Positions 29,801 through 41,191 of a DNA stretch of 64,000 bases are shown piece by piece. Position 1 is the stretch's first letter, and the number at the start of each line of letters is the position of its first letter. Source of the stretch: Pterobdella sp. o SKG-2022. Taxonomy: Eukaryota; Annelida; Clitellata; Hirudinida; Piscicolidae. Under the pieces are notes generated by a model. It did no database searches and was not told the origin of the DNA. It worked only from the letters and a program-made list of their open reading frames with translations. The stretch covers positions 4,341,896 to 4,405,895 of the forward strand of contig OZ038320.1 of assembly GCA_964035795.1 (NCBI GenBank), in the 5' to 3' direction. Made by a program: the position numbers and the translations under genes.

Positions 29801-32800
29801 TAAATTTTCTTTCTTAATTGGATTTATTTATGGATTTTTTAATGATTTCCATAATAACTAACAAAAAAAATAAAAGATTGTCTTGTTGTTTTTCATTGAT
29901 TTTTTATGAAATTATATATTTTTATTTTTAAAAAAATTTCAATGCCTGAAAAATTCAATTCAACAACGGATATATTTTAATACCATTCAATATTTAACTG
30001 TTTATTATTTATTTAGTTATATACAATTACCACTTTATCAACAATCAAAACACTGGTATAAATAGCAATAAGAATGATTAGAGGAACTTATAATTGCTAA
30101 AATCCTATATAAAAACATATAGGGCACTCTTCAATATAGTCTTGAAATTGTACTTGAAAGCGGTATTAGATATAATTCAAGAAAAACTCAATAGTAACGC
30201 AAGTCAATTAATTAAACTGTAGAGCCATTGCGATCATAAAGGCGTGAATATCAAACAATAAAGCACCCACAATAATAACTATGTCGACTTTAAGTGGGTT
30301 TCATTGAAGATCGATGCGGATTTGAAAAGCAAATTTAGTTTCTAGGTTTGAATTTTATCGTTTATATTTGATATTGAAGTTTTTATACTACAAAATAACT
30401 CCCTGTGTTGTGTTATTCAAATAGCAATTTGAGATGAGCGAGATTTAATCAAGATTATATTAAAGAAAGGTTAATTTAAAATGATCATAAAAATTTGACC
30501 TAAGTGGCAACTGGAATGTATGTAGGATAGATGGATGGATAATAAAAGGATGGATCGGGAGGAATGGGTGATGGTGAGTGAAAAGATAAAGATGAATAAA
30601 CGGATAAAATAATATATAAGTTGATGGATGCATGGATAAATGAATCCAAATATGCATGAACGAAATAACAAATTAATAATTTAAATAAAATTTCTATTTA
30701 AAAATCATATGAAATTTTTAAAAATAATGAGTTAATGTAGGTGCTTGCTTAATTGAATAACAAAAAAAAAATCGAATAAAGGAAAGAATTAATGAGCAAA
30801 AACCTCGACCAGAAAAAAAGTTTATGCAAAAAAAACTAATAAAAAACTTGTAGGGTTTCATTGTTTTACGCTGTGAATATTTAACCAGCAGTGCTCTGAT
30901 GATTACCGAGATAAGCTGATTTAAAAATGTGCCATTTCAAAGTAATAAATACTAATAACAATAATAATAAAGATAACAGTATAAGAAATAACATTACATA
31001 AAGCTAACTCAAAAATGTTTAAACCATAGGTTACCATTCAAAAGGCTATTAAAATCATAAGGATAGGTATAATGAGATGATAAATAGAAGCAGATACTAG
31101 GGTATGCACGGGTAATCAAAAGCAACATACAAAGACCAAGTTTTTTGTGTAACTACATTGTGTTCTGTCTCAATTCTACATTCAACTAATGCTTTGCCAT
31201 GCAGATTTCTAACGTTCATATTCCTTTAGAGTTGAAAATTATTTGTATATTAAATGGATAAAGAGTTAATAACGATTTCGATATTATATATAATTATTAT
31301 TGTTGATTACTAGCATCATAAGTATACAAATATTTTTAAAAATTTTCTCATTATTGATGCATATAATTTTTATGAACACAACAAATCCCTGTAGAAACTA
31401 CACGTGAAACAAATATAGAATGTGATGGGAGAATTTCAAAGCTGCCTAGACCATCATCTCTAAATAATTTGTACCAATAAAACGCATCAAACACCCATTA
31501 CGACGCCTGTGATTCTCATGTATTATGCAGGCTTTTATGAAGCACTAACTTTGCTTTCAATCTTCATTATTTAACGTTATGATCTATAGCTAGTAATGCT
31601 ATTCTAACTTTTATTTTCAAGACCAATTATTTACAAGTTTTTTTAAGATAGCTTTTCTAATAAAACATTATTTGAAGCATAAAAGAACTTTAACCTGGCT
31701 TTTATTGTAATTATGTTTAATTCATTATTCAAAAATTCATTAAAATAAACTGAATTGAAACAACGTATATTAAAATTCTTCAATAAACGCATCAAAAACT
31801 TATAAGAAGTCGAATGATTTATTGCAAGCATGGGCATCCCAAAAGATTCAATGGAATGTGAAATATTTAAAATTGAAGATTCAACCATGTAATAAACTCT
31901 TCTAAAAAAAAAAATTTTAAGCCATGAGCCAAAGCAACATTGAAGAAACTCTAGTTCAAAATCTATTACTTTGCACATTAGAGAAAATTAGGTCGAGCCG
32001 TGAAGAAAAAACATTTCAAAGCAAAAAAGGCACAAATACGCTGCAAATTACATTGTGTATGGGTTGAAAATACCGTGTATAAGTTATGCCTGGTTGTTTA
32101 TATCATATCAGTTGAATGTGATTTATTGAACGTTAATAAATCAATTACGAAATTAATCGCCCATGAAATTCTATCAATTAGTCCAATTGAGTGTATGTTC
32201 CTTGTATACTCAATCAAGCTCAACATAAAAGAAACAGTCTTCTTGGTGAAGAAAATAGGCCTATAAAACGAATCTGATTGATTGATCTATTCAATCAAAG
32301 CTTAATAGAAAAACACAGAAAAGGTGCCTTTGGATTGAACACCACTTGAAATCTCATCAGATTTCGAAGCAAATGTCATGACTGATGGCCCATCTAGTGC
32401 CCATGGCCATCCAATAGATTAAAATCATGATAAGATATCACAAAAAATGTATTGTTTATAACTCAAGCGTTGATATGATATAATGTAGATACGAAACAGT
32501 AACCAATTTAAAGGCTATTATAACAATTTTTTAAAATATTAAAACAATCAATAATGAACACTAAAAACTGACTTCTAACAAGTTAATCTACTTGAAAACA
32601 TGATTTTAAAAAATTTGAATCGTATAATAATATTTTGCATTTCATTTTATTGTATACTCTCATACCCATTACTAATATATTCACCAAAAAATAAAATAAA
32701 ACATTAAAATGAAATTGTTTAAATCACACTATTAACCACCATTAAACCAATATACCTCGCCAAAACCTAACCACCTTTTCAACTCCCACCCTAGTCTCAA

Positions 32801-35800
32801 CCCACACTCACCACGGGACCCTGGTCTTCTAGCAGACACGCTGTCAGCTGGGGTAGCAGTGAGAACTTTCTGGTGAATATGCAACTATGAAGCTGTTCAT
32901 CCATGCAATGCACACTCTGATAGAGGAAATGAATTTTATCAATCATACTTCATATCTAGCGCTATTTTTATCTGCAAAAAGACATTGGGTTAATGACATT
33001 TGTGAAAATACTTTCGTTATTTTGAAGTCTTTGTGCAACATTTCCAAGTTATTTTTATGGTAATTATTTTTTCATTTTCTATAATAAAAATAATAATTAT
33101 TATTTTTGTTAAATTATTATTTTTATTTATCATTTATTATCATTATTATTTATAATTTTCTAAAGATCATTATCATTATAACCCATATTACTCACTATGT
33201 AAGTCTTGGTGATTTTCCAAGAGTTGTTTTTGGTAGCGACCTTCACACTCAGCCATTTCTCAGATGTTTCATCATCGAAGTTATCCTCCACCAAAGATAA
33301 CTGTGAAATCGAGTGTCAACAATATATCAAATACCAAACAATCTTCCATTATTTCAATGCAGAAGATGAAGAAATTAGAAGTGAAATGTACTTGGTTATG
33401 TTATTTTTATAATGAGAGATTTAAATTGAGAACTTTATGTTAAGTATTTATCAGTTAACTTTGTTTGAATTTATTTAATTTTTCAATTTAAATTCACATA
33501 GATATCTGGAAAAACTTTGAATAAATTTATTTCAAATATGCAGTGTTAAATAAATGTTTACTTTCGAATGTATGTTTCTCCTGAATGCATTTGGTGAAAG
33601 CATTTAAAGTTACAAAGGCCATTGGGATAAGATTAATGAGAAATAAAAAGTCAAATGCAGAGGTCTTAAAAGGCTTTACTATGTCAAACAATAATGCAAT
33701 TTAATGGGCATCCGATAAGACTTAGGGATAACTAATTCATATCAATGTTTAAGCATAAAATTTTATCGAGACTGAAAACGTGACTATACAAAAGATAAAC
33801 TTTAACTTTATTGAAAGAAACAAAAAATTTTATTTTAAAATTCGTGTACTTAGGTTTTGAAAAACTATCAAAACAAATTTTGAAATAAAATAATTTAAAA
33901 TATTCTTTAATTCAAAGCTATTGAGAACATTATAATACATGTGTGCAAACCTCGAAAAAGTCGAATTCAACAGTTTCATAGTGGAAATGAGCACACTCGT
34001 CCAATCGACTGATGATCGAGTCATTACTCTCTCTCTTATTGTTGCTCATACTTGATAAAGGCCTTAGTTTTCTATTAGAAGATGATGATGACCTCGAGGA
34101 ATTAGAAATATATGACGCCCTAGCATTAGAAGCACTATTGTGGCTGTTATTACCATCATTACCCTTATTATTCCTGCCATTAATACTCCTATAAAACTCG
34201 CGCTTAAAAGCACTTGATTTAATATCATGGCATATCACGTCATCTTTCGAATGTTCATCATCAAACGATCCTTTCAACTTTTTCGGGGTAGAGAAACTGT
34301 TTGATATGGAAGATGTGGCGACACTTGGGTGGCTTTTTGAACATTTTGAATGTGTCTTAGTGCTGTTTTCATCCTCAACTTTTGAACTTGTGACTACATT
34401 TGAAGCATCGGTACTTGGGAAGTTTGTGGTTTGTTCCATGTTTGAAGGAAACCCAGGAAACGATTTGACAGTTTGAACGTGGGATGCAGGGATGCATGGA
34501 ATTATTGATTGTGGATTATTTAATACATTTTTTTCATTATTATAAGGTTGATCAATCACCAATGCAATATCATTATTGCCATTTGCATCTTTTAATTTTT
34601 TTACATCATTATTTAAAACTTCGTCGTTATCAATTAGGTTGATGTCATTATTATTGAAACTGTTGAATATCTTGCTGAGGTTGTCCTGGCTTATAGAGAG
34701 GATGGAGGTGTACTGGGTGACAATGGTGTTGTCGAGTCCGATGTGAGTGCATGGAATTCCTGAGCGCCATTTGGAGTGCTGTGGAAGTGAGGCTAGTGAG
34801 TTAGATTGCTGATTTGTTGAGAGATTATTGAATTTTAAAAAAACCATCAAAAAGCTTGAAAAAAAAAATAAAAACATTAAAAAATAAAATTTTAGCTCGG
34901 TTTATAAATACACAGATTTTTCGCAGTTATTTTGAAAGAGGAAATGAGCAAGAGCGACATTTTCTTGAACAAAATAGGTTCATTAAAAAATTTAAGTATC
35001 AAACTAATTTTGAGCTCACAAGAAACAATACTAATTGAAAAATGTTTCAGAGGTACTTTTGAAGTCCAGTGTCATAATTTTCTTGATAATTAACATTTTG
35101 AATTCATACAATGCTGAGTTTCATGCTAAGAATCGCCTTAGATAGCATAGAAACTAATAAATAAACCAAAAGAAAAAGGTTTTCAGGTCGACATACAATC
35201 AAGCGATAAGACTGCAAATGTCATTCAAGACTTTGACATCGTTAATAGCAAATGAGCGTGAAGACTGAAAGCTGCATTTTGAGGCCATAAAACTTTAAAA
35301 GCGATATAATAAAAAAAATATTCTAGTAAAAATACTTATAAGTGTTATGAAAGCTTGTTTTTGAGCTGAAATCATCACTGAATGAGAATATAGAATAAGT
35401 TAACTTTGAAAGATGCCATGAAACGGCAAGAAGAATTTTATACAAAGATTGTAATATAACGAGATCGAATACTCTTATCGCGATTTGATCGACTAAGAAA
35501 AATAAAATTACTCACAATCAATGCAAGTAATAAGCCGTCTAACAACATTAAGAATCAAGAAAAGATCATTATTAATAATATACAATGTAACTACATTGTA
35601 GAAACAAAGTTTATCAGTAATACACCAAAAAACAGCGTTTATTTGTAATAATAGCAAAGTAAATCTGAAAAAGCATCATATATGGGCGTATATTCGTGAG
35701 AAATCTAAGAGAACCCTCCATAGAGAGCACAAATATGGATCTGTGGGTCAATAATCATTCTTGCTCTACGTGCGTGTTTGTTAGCACAGCATATTTAATG

Positions 35801-38800
35801 GACTTTATTGTGAATTATTTACCGGCACGATGGGGCGTCCAAAGGTTTGAAACATATAACACTTCCACATGAATTTTAATTATAGGACTTCGATTAATGG
35901 GTAGATTTTATACCTAGGTAATAAATATGTTTCAAACCCAACTTTTATTTTCATTGATGCACATAACACCAACCATATTGAATGTTATTCAAGTGTAGAT
36001 ATTTTCAGTTATTTAACCTAGCGAAAGTTTCAAGTGCAAAGCATACGCTCATTCTAACTATATGGAAAAAACGCTTGAAAATTTGTCTTCACTAGAGCAA
36101 GGACTTCAACGCAGAAATAAAAAATAAGTTGAGAAGTTAGCATGCCTGGAGAAATTAAGAAAAACCACAGGGGGTACATTAAAAATTCACAACCTTCACA
36201 ATCCATTGAGAGCTCGGTGTATTCAAATATGAAATGGTTAAATAACGTAGCCAAAAAATATTTTTCAGTTTTTATATTCTTCAGTATATATATGTCCTTG
36301 ACTTCTGTTTTATATACCTTAGTGTATTGTTTAATGATAACTCAGCTTAGTTAATATGATATTTGTGATGGCATTCAAAACAATATGAAATAAAAATGCG
36401 TTTCTTTAACAGAAAAAAGTTTCATCCCAAACAGTTGAAGGTATATTATAGAAAAAAAATCTTTAAAAAAACCTGGATTTAACAATACATCATAGAAATA
36501 TAGTTTTTTGGCTTTAAAACATCTGCATTTAAAAATAGGAAAAGATGTAAATAAGTTGTCAAAATTATAACAGCGAAAAATAAGGAGGTTTTTATGCTTG
36601 TGAATGTATCTTTTTAATGTCAAATTAAATAACCCATAAAATTTCATGTAACATAATCTTATATTTTTCTATTATCTCATACTATTTGAATTGTATCTCA
36701 TTATACATATATTTCATATTATTTTTGACGTAATAATTTTAATATTTCTTATGTTTTATATAATTTTAATGATTATATTATTTCTAAAATTATGATAGCT
36801 TCATGTTCAAGTTTTTTTTTTCGAAACTGCTTAGTAATATGAAATTATTTCTTGTAGGGTGAAGTTATACTTTTAAAAGATATGCTTTTCTTAACCTTGA
36901 TTCGGGGGTTTAATGCAATATTTGGTAACAGCACTGTGTTTATTGAACGCTCAATAGCATTCTTTACATTACATTTCATACACTTTTGTATTGAATTATT
37001 GTTTTCTGATGTAAAAAAAATGAAGAAATATCAAAGAAATCCTTCGTTGTGGAAAAAAGTGAATAATTCTGAGAAAAATTTATTGAATAATTTTTTTTTG
37101 TATTGTAAGTTTTGATTTATAAATTATCCACATACTAAAACTATCAGTAATAATCATAAATTCTTTAGGAATGATAACACAAAAACCATTAAAATACCAT
37201 TTTTAAGTTGGAATTGTTAAATTATTTCAATAATTGTAACAACTCCGATTATTCATCTCGAAAATAATTTTTAATAGAGTTATCTTTATTTGTTGTTGTA
37301 TTTTGTTCGATGCAATGATAAGGAATAAGATAATGAAGATAATGATAAATCATTTAAAAATTATAATTTCGAAAAAAATTAGATTTCAAATTATTTTAAT
37401 ATATGATTATAAATCTGAAATCAAAAAAATATATATATTCAATCAAAAGTAATAAAAAATTTAATTTTATAAGTTATAAATAAATTTATTAAATTTTTTG
37501 CATATATGCATTTAATCTGCGAGAACATGTGCAAAGAATAAAAGACTGTTTTGCCTTAATACAAAGCCCAGCGGTATCGCAAAAATAAGCCCTGAAACCT
37601 TCGATAAAAAATAATCTTATAAATAAAAATGAGAACGCTAAAATTCTCTAGAAATTAATAACGTGGAATTGTTTTAGAACAGCATTTTTATCGAGAAATT
37701 GTTTAAAAAAACATGTTTTTACCATTTTATGAATTGAAAAATAATATTTATAGAGATGTCGAATATTTTTTTATCATTAGAAAATATATCATAGCAAAAA
37801 GAAATAATAATGTTTTCAATAAAGCTGAAGTTATTTAAATAAATAAATGTATCTGAAATTATTCGTAACATTTTTTAGCAAATAAATAAAAAACAGAAAT
37901 TTCAACTTTCAAAAATACCACACAAACTCAATCACATTAAATTCTTGGTATCCAATTGTACATACCCTAAAATACACTGATAGTGCCATAATTGATTTTG
38001 TGAGTGAATAGAATTGTTTGAGTGAACTTTTTGAAGACATAGTGGGTTTATTCAATACTCCATACAATCAAATATTCAATTACCAAATAAGTTTCCAGTT
38101 TGTTTGCTAAGACATCTTTTATCGAATGAAGTTTTTGTAACAAAAGATATTGTCAACAAAATATGATTCAAAAAAACTATGTTCAGAAGAAAATTTTCCA
38201 TATTAAAAGAAACGGCTTTTATTGTATCTCATTTATTTATTTTTAATTCTTCAAAAATCAAATTACAAAATCATTCGTATCAATGAAATTACTCACAAGC
38301 GGGCAATAAAAACAAATAAAAATGATGGAGGGTTGCAAAGCAAACAAGGCTTCAAACATGCGAATGAGGCATTCTGAAATGAATATCACACCATAACTTT
38401 GAAGACTGAAATACTATGAACTTTTTTTAAATTATTTTTTTATCTAAAACCAACAAAAATTAGACACAAACACTATAATATAAACTAGTAATTTAATAGA
38501 TTTGTGAAATAATGATTTTGAATCTTATATTATTGTGCAACATCTGTTCAATAAAGTTTTATAAATTTTTTACAAATATGACATCGAAATATTTCGATGA
38601 TTTTTATTTAATTTTTATAACACATATTGTTCATTATGAAATAATCTATTGTGGTGAACAATACGTACTTAGTTAACTACTTTAATACACAATTGATGCC
38701 AATAAAATTTAAAGTGTACATTCATTTAAATTGGAGATCAGTCATAATAACATGATTATAACCTTTTCTCTCTAAATAAATGCATTAAAATTGCAAATTT

Positions 38801-41191
38801 AAGTTATTTCTAGTCATAGATAGAATAAATTTGACCACCTTCGGTATAATGAAGTGATGCCCAGATTTAAAATCATGGAAGCTATGTATTTATCTAGTTA
38901 AGTATTGATGAAGTTATTACAAAAATAAAACGACATAATGACTTTTCACTAGCCGCAATAAAATAAGAACAATAACAATTTTTCTTAAGATACAAACCTT
39001 TTCCTTAACAGAGTAACATTCTCAAGTATGCTTGAAATTAACGAAAAGCTTTGTATTTTGCTATAAATTATTAGTGTTCTTAAATAAACTTAATCCTTAA
39101 CCAAAAAAAACATTATTTCAATAAAATTGTTATTATGAGATGTACACAATTGTAATTATGGGAATTATATAATTTTTACGCAATTTTACGCCATAGCAAT
39201 TATATACAATTATTTTTGTGTGATAAGTACTTGAGTATGTGGAATATGCTTAGCAAGCATATTTGACTGTATAAGCTGACAGTTTCAACTAGCATGTCAT
39301 CCTAATAGAGTTAATGCATTAATCTTTTTAGTGTTGATTTGTTGAAAACGGTTTCTAATGTATATTATCAGACCATCATATGTAATTTTATATGATTTTT
39401 GCCATAAAATTGAGCGATTTTCATTAAAATAAATGAACTTGAACCACTCTTTTGAAGTATAATTTTAAAATATAACGAATTGTCTTAATTTCGATTATAA
39501 ACGAAAAAAGCAGTTAATACACCTAAACTCAAACGAAATGGTACTTTCCTGAATTATAATAATCTTATTATTGTGAGTCACATGCTTTTAAGTGATTGTT
39601 GCGCCAAGCAGATGAAGGTAACAGTGACTTCAACATTACTTCAGTCAATTCAATCAACTTCTTACATTACTGCTGAAATCTGATCTTGTCGCCAAAATAA
39701 ATTAATTCTACTTGATAATTTAAATAATTATCAAAAACTAAGTATAGTTTTTATTCAATGTTTTTGAGCTTAGAAACTAAATAAATTAAAATGCATATTT
39801 TCAAGACTAAATGGGTGTGACTATCCGCAATTGAATCAAAAACTTAAACTTTTGGATGCATTCAACTTTGATATTCATCATATTTAAATTGGCACATCCT
39901 TCAGTCATTATTCAGGATCATTTAAAATGATTTAAAATGATTGATTGAAAGGTAATAGAAAATATTAAGATTCTTTAATTTGTCAAATTTTTTATTTTAT
40001 GTTACTTTATTTCCCAAAAAAAAAACAAAATTACAAAACCCGATGCGGTCCAAATACAAAAACAACTACCAAATGAAAGAAATATTAATCGACAATATTG
40101 CCTGACGGTCAATACACTAAAAACCTAATATTTATATAATGTACTCAGCATCGTGACAAGTAAGCTTTAAACACAAACACAAAAGTTCTGTGTAATTTAG
40201 GTGAGAAAAAAAGTATACAACCAAATGAAAATTCATGTAGAAGAAGTTCTTCTATGACTTTATTGATCAAACCTATTTGATAGTGCAGTTTGCTTTTAAC
40301 AAGGGTGAGGTACAAGACCCGAGAAACATCATTGAAAATATACTTGATAATAAAATAATTAGTAATCAATAGTAAAAAAAGGAATATAGGAATACTTGAA
40401 AAAATGAAAAATAGAAAAAATAAATAAAATGATAAAAAAACTTCAATAACAGCAAAATTAACAAAACAAAGTATGATACAAGACTTGAACGACACAGTGA
40501 AAACAAAAAGCAAATTGTCAAGACTGAATTCAAGTGAAGATAGCTAAGAATAAGTCCAAAATAATGATTAATTCTAACCTTGTTTCCAGTTATAGACCTC
40601 CTAATGACAACGCCGTTGTTATTATTCTCAATTGTTTCGATGTTTTCTATCATTTTAATGTCGTTTTTCGCGTTGCTTTCACTTCGAATGTTGTTGATTT
40701 CTTGTTGCGTTGATTGAGTGCTGTTACAACTGCCTTCAAACAGCGTTGGAAGACCGTGTTGATCCAGACCTTGCTCCACAATTATGGAGCTTCTACTGTT
40801 TGATGTGTTTATTAGTGGTTGGATTGGTTTTTATTTTTGCTTAGTTCTTTCATCTTCATCAGATCTACTTGCATTGTATGTTAATGAACTGAAACAGCAA
40901 GAAAATTATTTAAATTTTTAAAAAGAATCATTTATATAAATTTCACACCAACCATTCTAAATATGACTTCATTATTATACCCACCAACATCACACCAATT
41001 ATTAAACCTATGCAAACCCTCAACAATCCACCACTAGAAAAACTCAGTAAACCACATTACTATAAATCATTTCAAACCATCAACGCCAACTCTTCTGAAA
41101 CCTACACAACCACTACAAAACCTCATTCACTCACAATCAACATCATCACTCATGCATTTCCAAACACTAACTTGATGAGCAGAGAAGACAT
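12659..41191 (-). CDS. ARHGAP32/33: PX-SH3-RhoGAP protein of the ARHGAP32/33 family
   Basis: Predicted GTPase-activating protein for Rho-family GTPases (Cdc42/Rac-type targets in known relatives), with a PX lipid-binding domain, an atypical SH3 and a long regulatory tail. The order along the minus strand is: Ser/Asn-rich amino region (33951 to about 34.8 kb), PX (33300-33196, 32916-32812, 27520-27428), linker and SH3 (27133-27017, 25917-25840, 21932-21842), GAP linker (20896-20788, 20537-20488), RhoGAP (19970-19868, 19582-19435, 19231-19149, 18936-18829, 18648-18497), conserved post-GAP segment (18331-18115, 17882-17785, 17625-17460), and the giant last exon (16170-12659). Splice phases agree across all of these. 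About 2,200 residues are predicted, against 2,087 in human ARHGAP32. Weak points are the first exons (40.6-41.2 kb) and the junction near 17.2-16.5 kb. The animal ancestor is likely a single pre-duplication ARHGAP32/33 gene. Confidence 0.88.
16329..16507 (-). CDS. ARHGAP32/33: RhoGAP gene: penultimate exon
   Basis: Reads NQHVAHTEQSHLTHKTTPIT and continues through AEDIKRLSSSCDLSPSILQA to SGPLL. The donor is TTAT|GTATTC and the phase matches the acceptor at 16170, restoring a Cys codon. The upstream acceptor (TATAAAG at 16508) takes one base of a codon, which needs a phase-2 donor. The best upstream candidate exon (about 17207-17150, reading LGKHNKNLSTS) offers no such donor, so one exon or junction is unresolved here. 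Confidence 0.6.
17150..17207 (-). CDS. ARHGAP32/33: RhoGAP gene: possible small exon
   Basis: After a good acceptor (ATTGGTTTGCAG) the frame demanded by the preceding exon (17625-17460, phase 2) reads LGKHNKNLSTSVLLS. Vertebrate ARHGAP32 has a LGKSSS segment in the same region, after the SFF motif. The downstream donor is unclear. The exon sits directly beside a TAA/CAT microsatellite (17237-17337). Confidence 0.4.
17237..17337. repeat. TAA/CAT trinucleotide microsatellite
   Basis: AATAATAAT units followed by CATCATCAT and CACCACCAC units on the plus strand. Minus-strand translation gives a meaningless poly-Met/Ile/Val frame. Confidence 0.9.
17460..18331 (-). CDS. ARHGAP32/33: RhoGAP gene: conserved post-GAP segment (3 exons)
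   Basis: Exons 18331-18115, 17882-17785 and 17625-17460. The first holds SSPKLLSLEEAQERH and EYKYLRYHTVIELPK, equivalent to the KLLTLEEAQ and FHTIIEFP motifs after the GAP domain of vertebrate ARHGAP32/33. The second reads KKRLKEKLPSPSRLRSFFRR, matching the basic SWRSFF patch. These motifs are what separate this family from other RhoGAPs. Junction phases are 1-1, 2-2 and 1-1, all consistent. Confidence 0.85.
18497..19970 (-). CDS. ARHGAP32/33: RhoGAP gene: RhoGAP catalytic domain (5 exons)
   Basis: Stimulates GTP hydrolysis on Rho-family GTPases. Exons 19970-19868, 19582-19435, 19231-19149, 18936-18829, 18648-18497. The sequence opens VPNILKTCAQVLETQGVIDG and contains the arginine finger in GIYRLSG. 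It continues with QDIHSISSLLKMYFRELPNP, LLTYQLY, KQLPPPHFR, ITNMHCKNLAIVWAPNLIR and IQAVVSEFLIRNVHTIF. All the landmark residues of an active GAP (Arg finger, Lys in the SLLKMYFRELP helix, Asn in APNL) are present. The exons are small and canonical. Confidence 0.97.
19600..19820. other. Intron of the RhoGAP gene
   Basis: AT-rich intron between GAP exons. Nothing else is recognised. Confidence 0.6.
20488..20896 (-). CDS. ARHGAP32/33: RhoGAP gene: linker exons before the GAP domain
   Basis: Exon 20896-20788 reads KNKLKVLLSTFFNNRPNRSS and LKRTGIVKER. Exon 20537-20488 (50 nt) reads FGCDLGEHLLNSGED. Both match the conserved R-rich linker and the GCDLGEHL signature that lead into RhoGAP in ARHGAP31/32/33. 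The 50-nt micro-exon is easy to miss but joins in phase to the GAP domain (…SGED + VPNIL). Confidence 0.92.
21842..27133 (-). CDS. ARHGAP32/33: RhoGAP gene: SH3 domain (3 exons)
   Basis: Exons 27133-27017, 25917-25840 and 21932-21842, all joined in phase 0. The sequence runs DNKGRRVAINNDINVPAIAA, HTVRNYVAQSNEELSINVGD, then ILSIIDKPP, the WW of the SH3 fold in ESCWWKGKKDLE, and VGFFPSECVELFESGN. It matches the VKRYxAQxxDELSFEVGDIVSVID…WWRGK…VGFFPSECVEL pattern of ARHGAP32/33. As in that family, the usual ALYDY start is replaced, so classical PxxP binding may be reduced. The third intron (about 3.9 kb) carries several microsatellites and a retroelement tail. Confidence 0.94.
22030..22093. repeat. 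Short tandem duplication (about 32 bp, two copies)
   Basis: Two adjacent copies of a unit TATTAATAATAGTAAGAGAT followed by TAGTARTATCT, within a RhoGAP intron. Looks like a simple local duplication. Confidence 0.75.
23787..23895. repeat. CAT/ATG trinucleotide microsatellite
   Basis: About 110 bp of CAT units with scattered CAC/CCT variants in a RhoGAP intron. It opens a poly-His frame on the plus strand and a poly-Met frame on the minus strand, neither with any other sign of coding. Confidence 0.93.
24420..24530 (-). mobile_element. 3' tail of an L2-type LINE or SINE
   Basis: On the minus strand the sequence ends CTTGAGCGCCTTTGAAGCAA, then GCGCTATAAAAATCTTAATAATAATAATAA. A GCGCTATAAA-type motif followed by a short-unit repeat is the usual 3' end of L2-clade LINEs and the SINEs that parasitise them. 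The upstream limit is not clear; the element may extend to about 24.6 kb. Confidence 0.55.
25945..26015. repeat. CAT/CTC microsatellite
   Basis: CATCATCATAATCAACATCATCATC followed by TCCTCCTCCTTCTTC and more CATs, beside the SH3 exon in an intron. Confidence 0.85.
27428..33300 (-). CDS. ARHGAP32/33: RhoGAP gene: PX domain (3 exons)
   Basis: Exons 33300-33196, 32916-32812 and 27520-27428, all joined in phase 0. The first reads LSLVEDNFDDE and WLSVKVATKNNSWKITKTY, the second CMDEQLHSCIFTRKFSLLPQ, and the third SKICTYFDRLAILPICNVNC followed by SRILSWME. They correspond to the PX of ARHGAP32/33 (IQLSLSE…SWIVKRSYEDF, LDxHLHRCIFDRRFS, INCGPALTWME). The canonical PX RRY/F is replaced by TKTY here, so classical PI3P binding is uncertain. 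The 5.3-kb intron between the second and third exons shows no other gene. Confidence 0.9.
27530..32810. other. Large RhoGAP intron
   Basis: AT-rich. Contains degenerate GGATGGAT-type repeats near 30520-30625 and TTATTATTA runs near 29160-29240. No convincing exon is seen. Open frames of 60-110 codons are low-complexity and carry no recognised motif. Confidence 0.6.
33951..34808 (-). CDS. ARHGAP32/33: RhoGAP gene: Ser/Asn-rich amino-terminal exon
   Basis: Ends in RLDECAHFHYETVEF and FFE with donor GAG|GTTTGC, matching the LADCAHFHYENVDF motif that directly precedes PX in ARHGAP33. Upstream is a low-complexity region: SRSSSSSNRKLRPLSSM, Asn runs, and HSKWRSGIPCTHIGLDN. The acceptor could be CAAATCAG (34809) or TTCCACAG (34779); both are phase 0. 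Open frame upstream to 34877 is a T-rich intron tract. Confidence 0.85.
34810..40578. other. Large AT-rich stretch, probably a RhoGAP intron
   Basis: About 5.8 kb without a recognisable exon on either strand. A slightly GC-richer patch at 35690-35850 has no long open frame. Confidence 0.5.
40579..40795 (-). CDS. ARHGAP32/33: Candidate first coding exons of the RhoGAP gene
   Basis: Reads VEQGLDQHGLPTLFEGSCNS, then Gln/Asn-rich sequence, then VVIRRSITGNK with donor AAG|GTTAGA (phase 0, compatible with exon 34.8 kb). A possible start exon at 41191-41172 (ATGTCTTCTCTGCTCATCAA, 20 nt, phase 2) would splice in phase to the acceptor CAAACAG at 40796, giving MSSLLINRSSIIVEQ. The link to the RhoGAP gene is by strand, phase and order only. 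Confidence 0.4.

Noticed and set aside
32330..32425. GC-richer minus-strand stretch reading WALDGPSVMTFASKSDEI
   Set aside because: Short, with no convincing splice sites and no recognised family; inside the RhoGAP PX intron. Possibly an old repeat scrap, not supportable as an exon.
40145..40578. Hydrophobic minus-strand frames after the candidate RhoGAP start exon
   Set aside because: Intron read-through beyond the donor AAG|GTTAGA; Phe/Leu/Ser-rich because of the T-rich tract.
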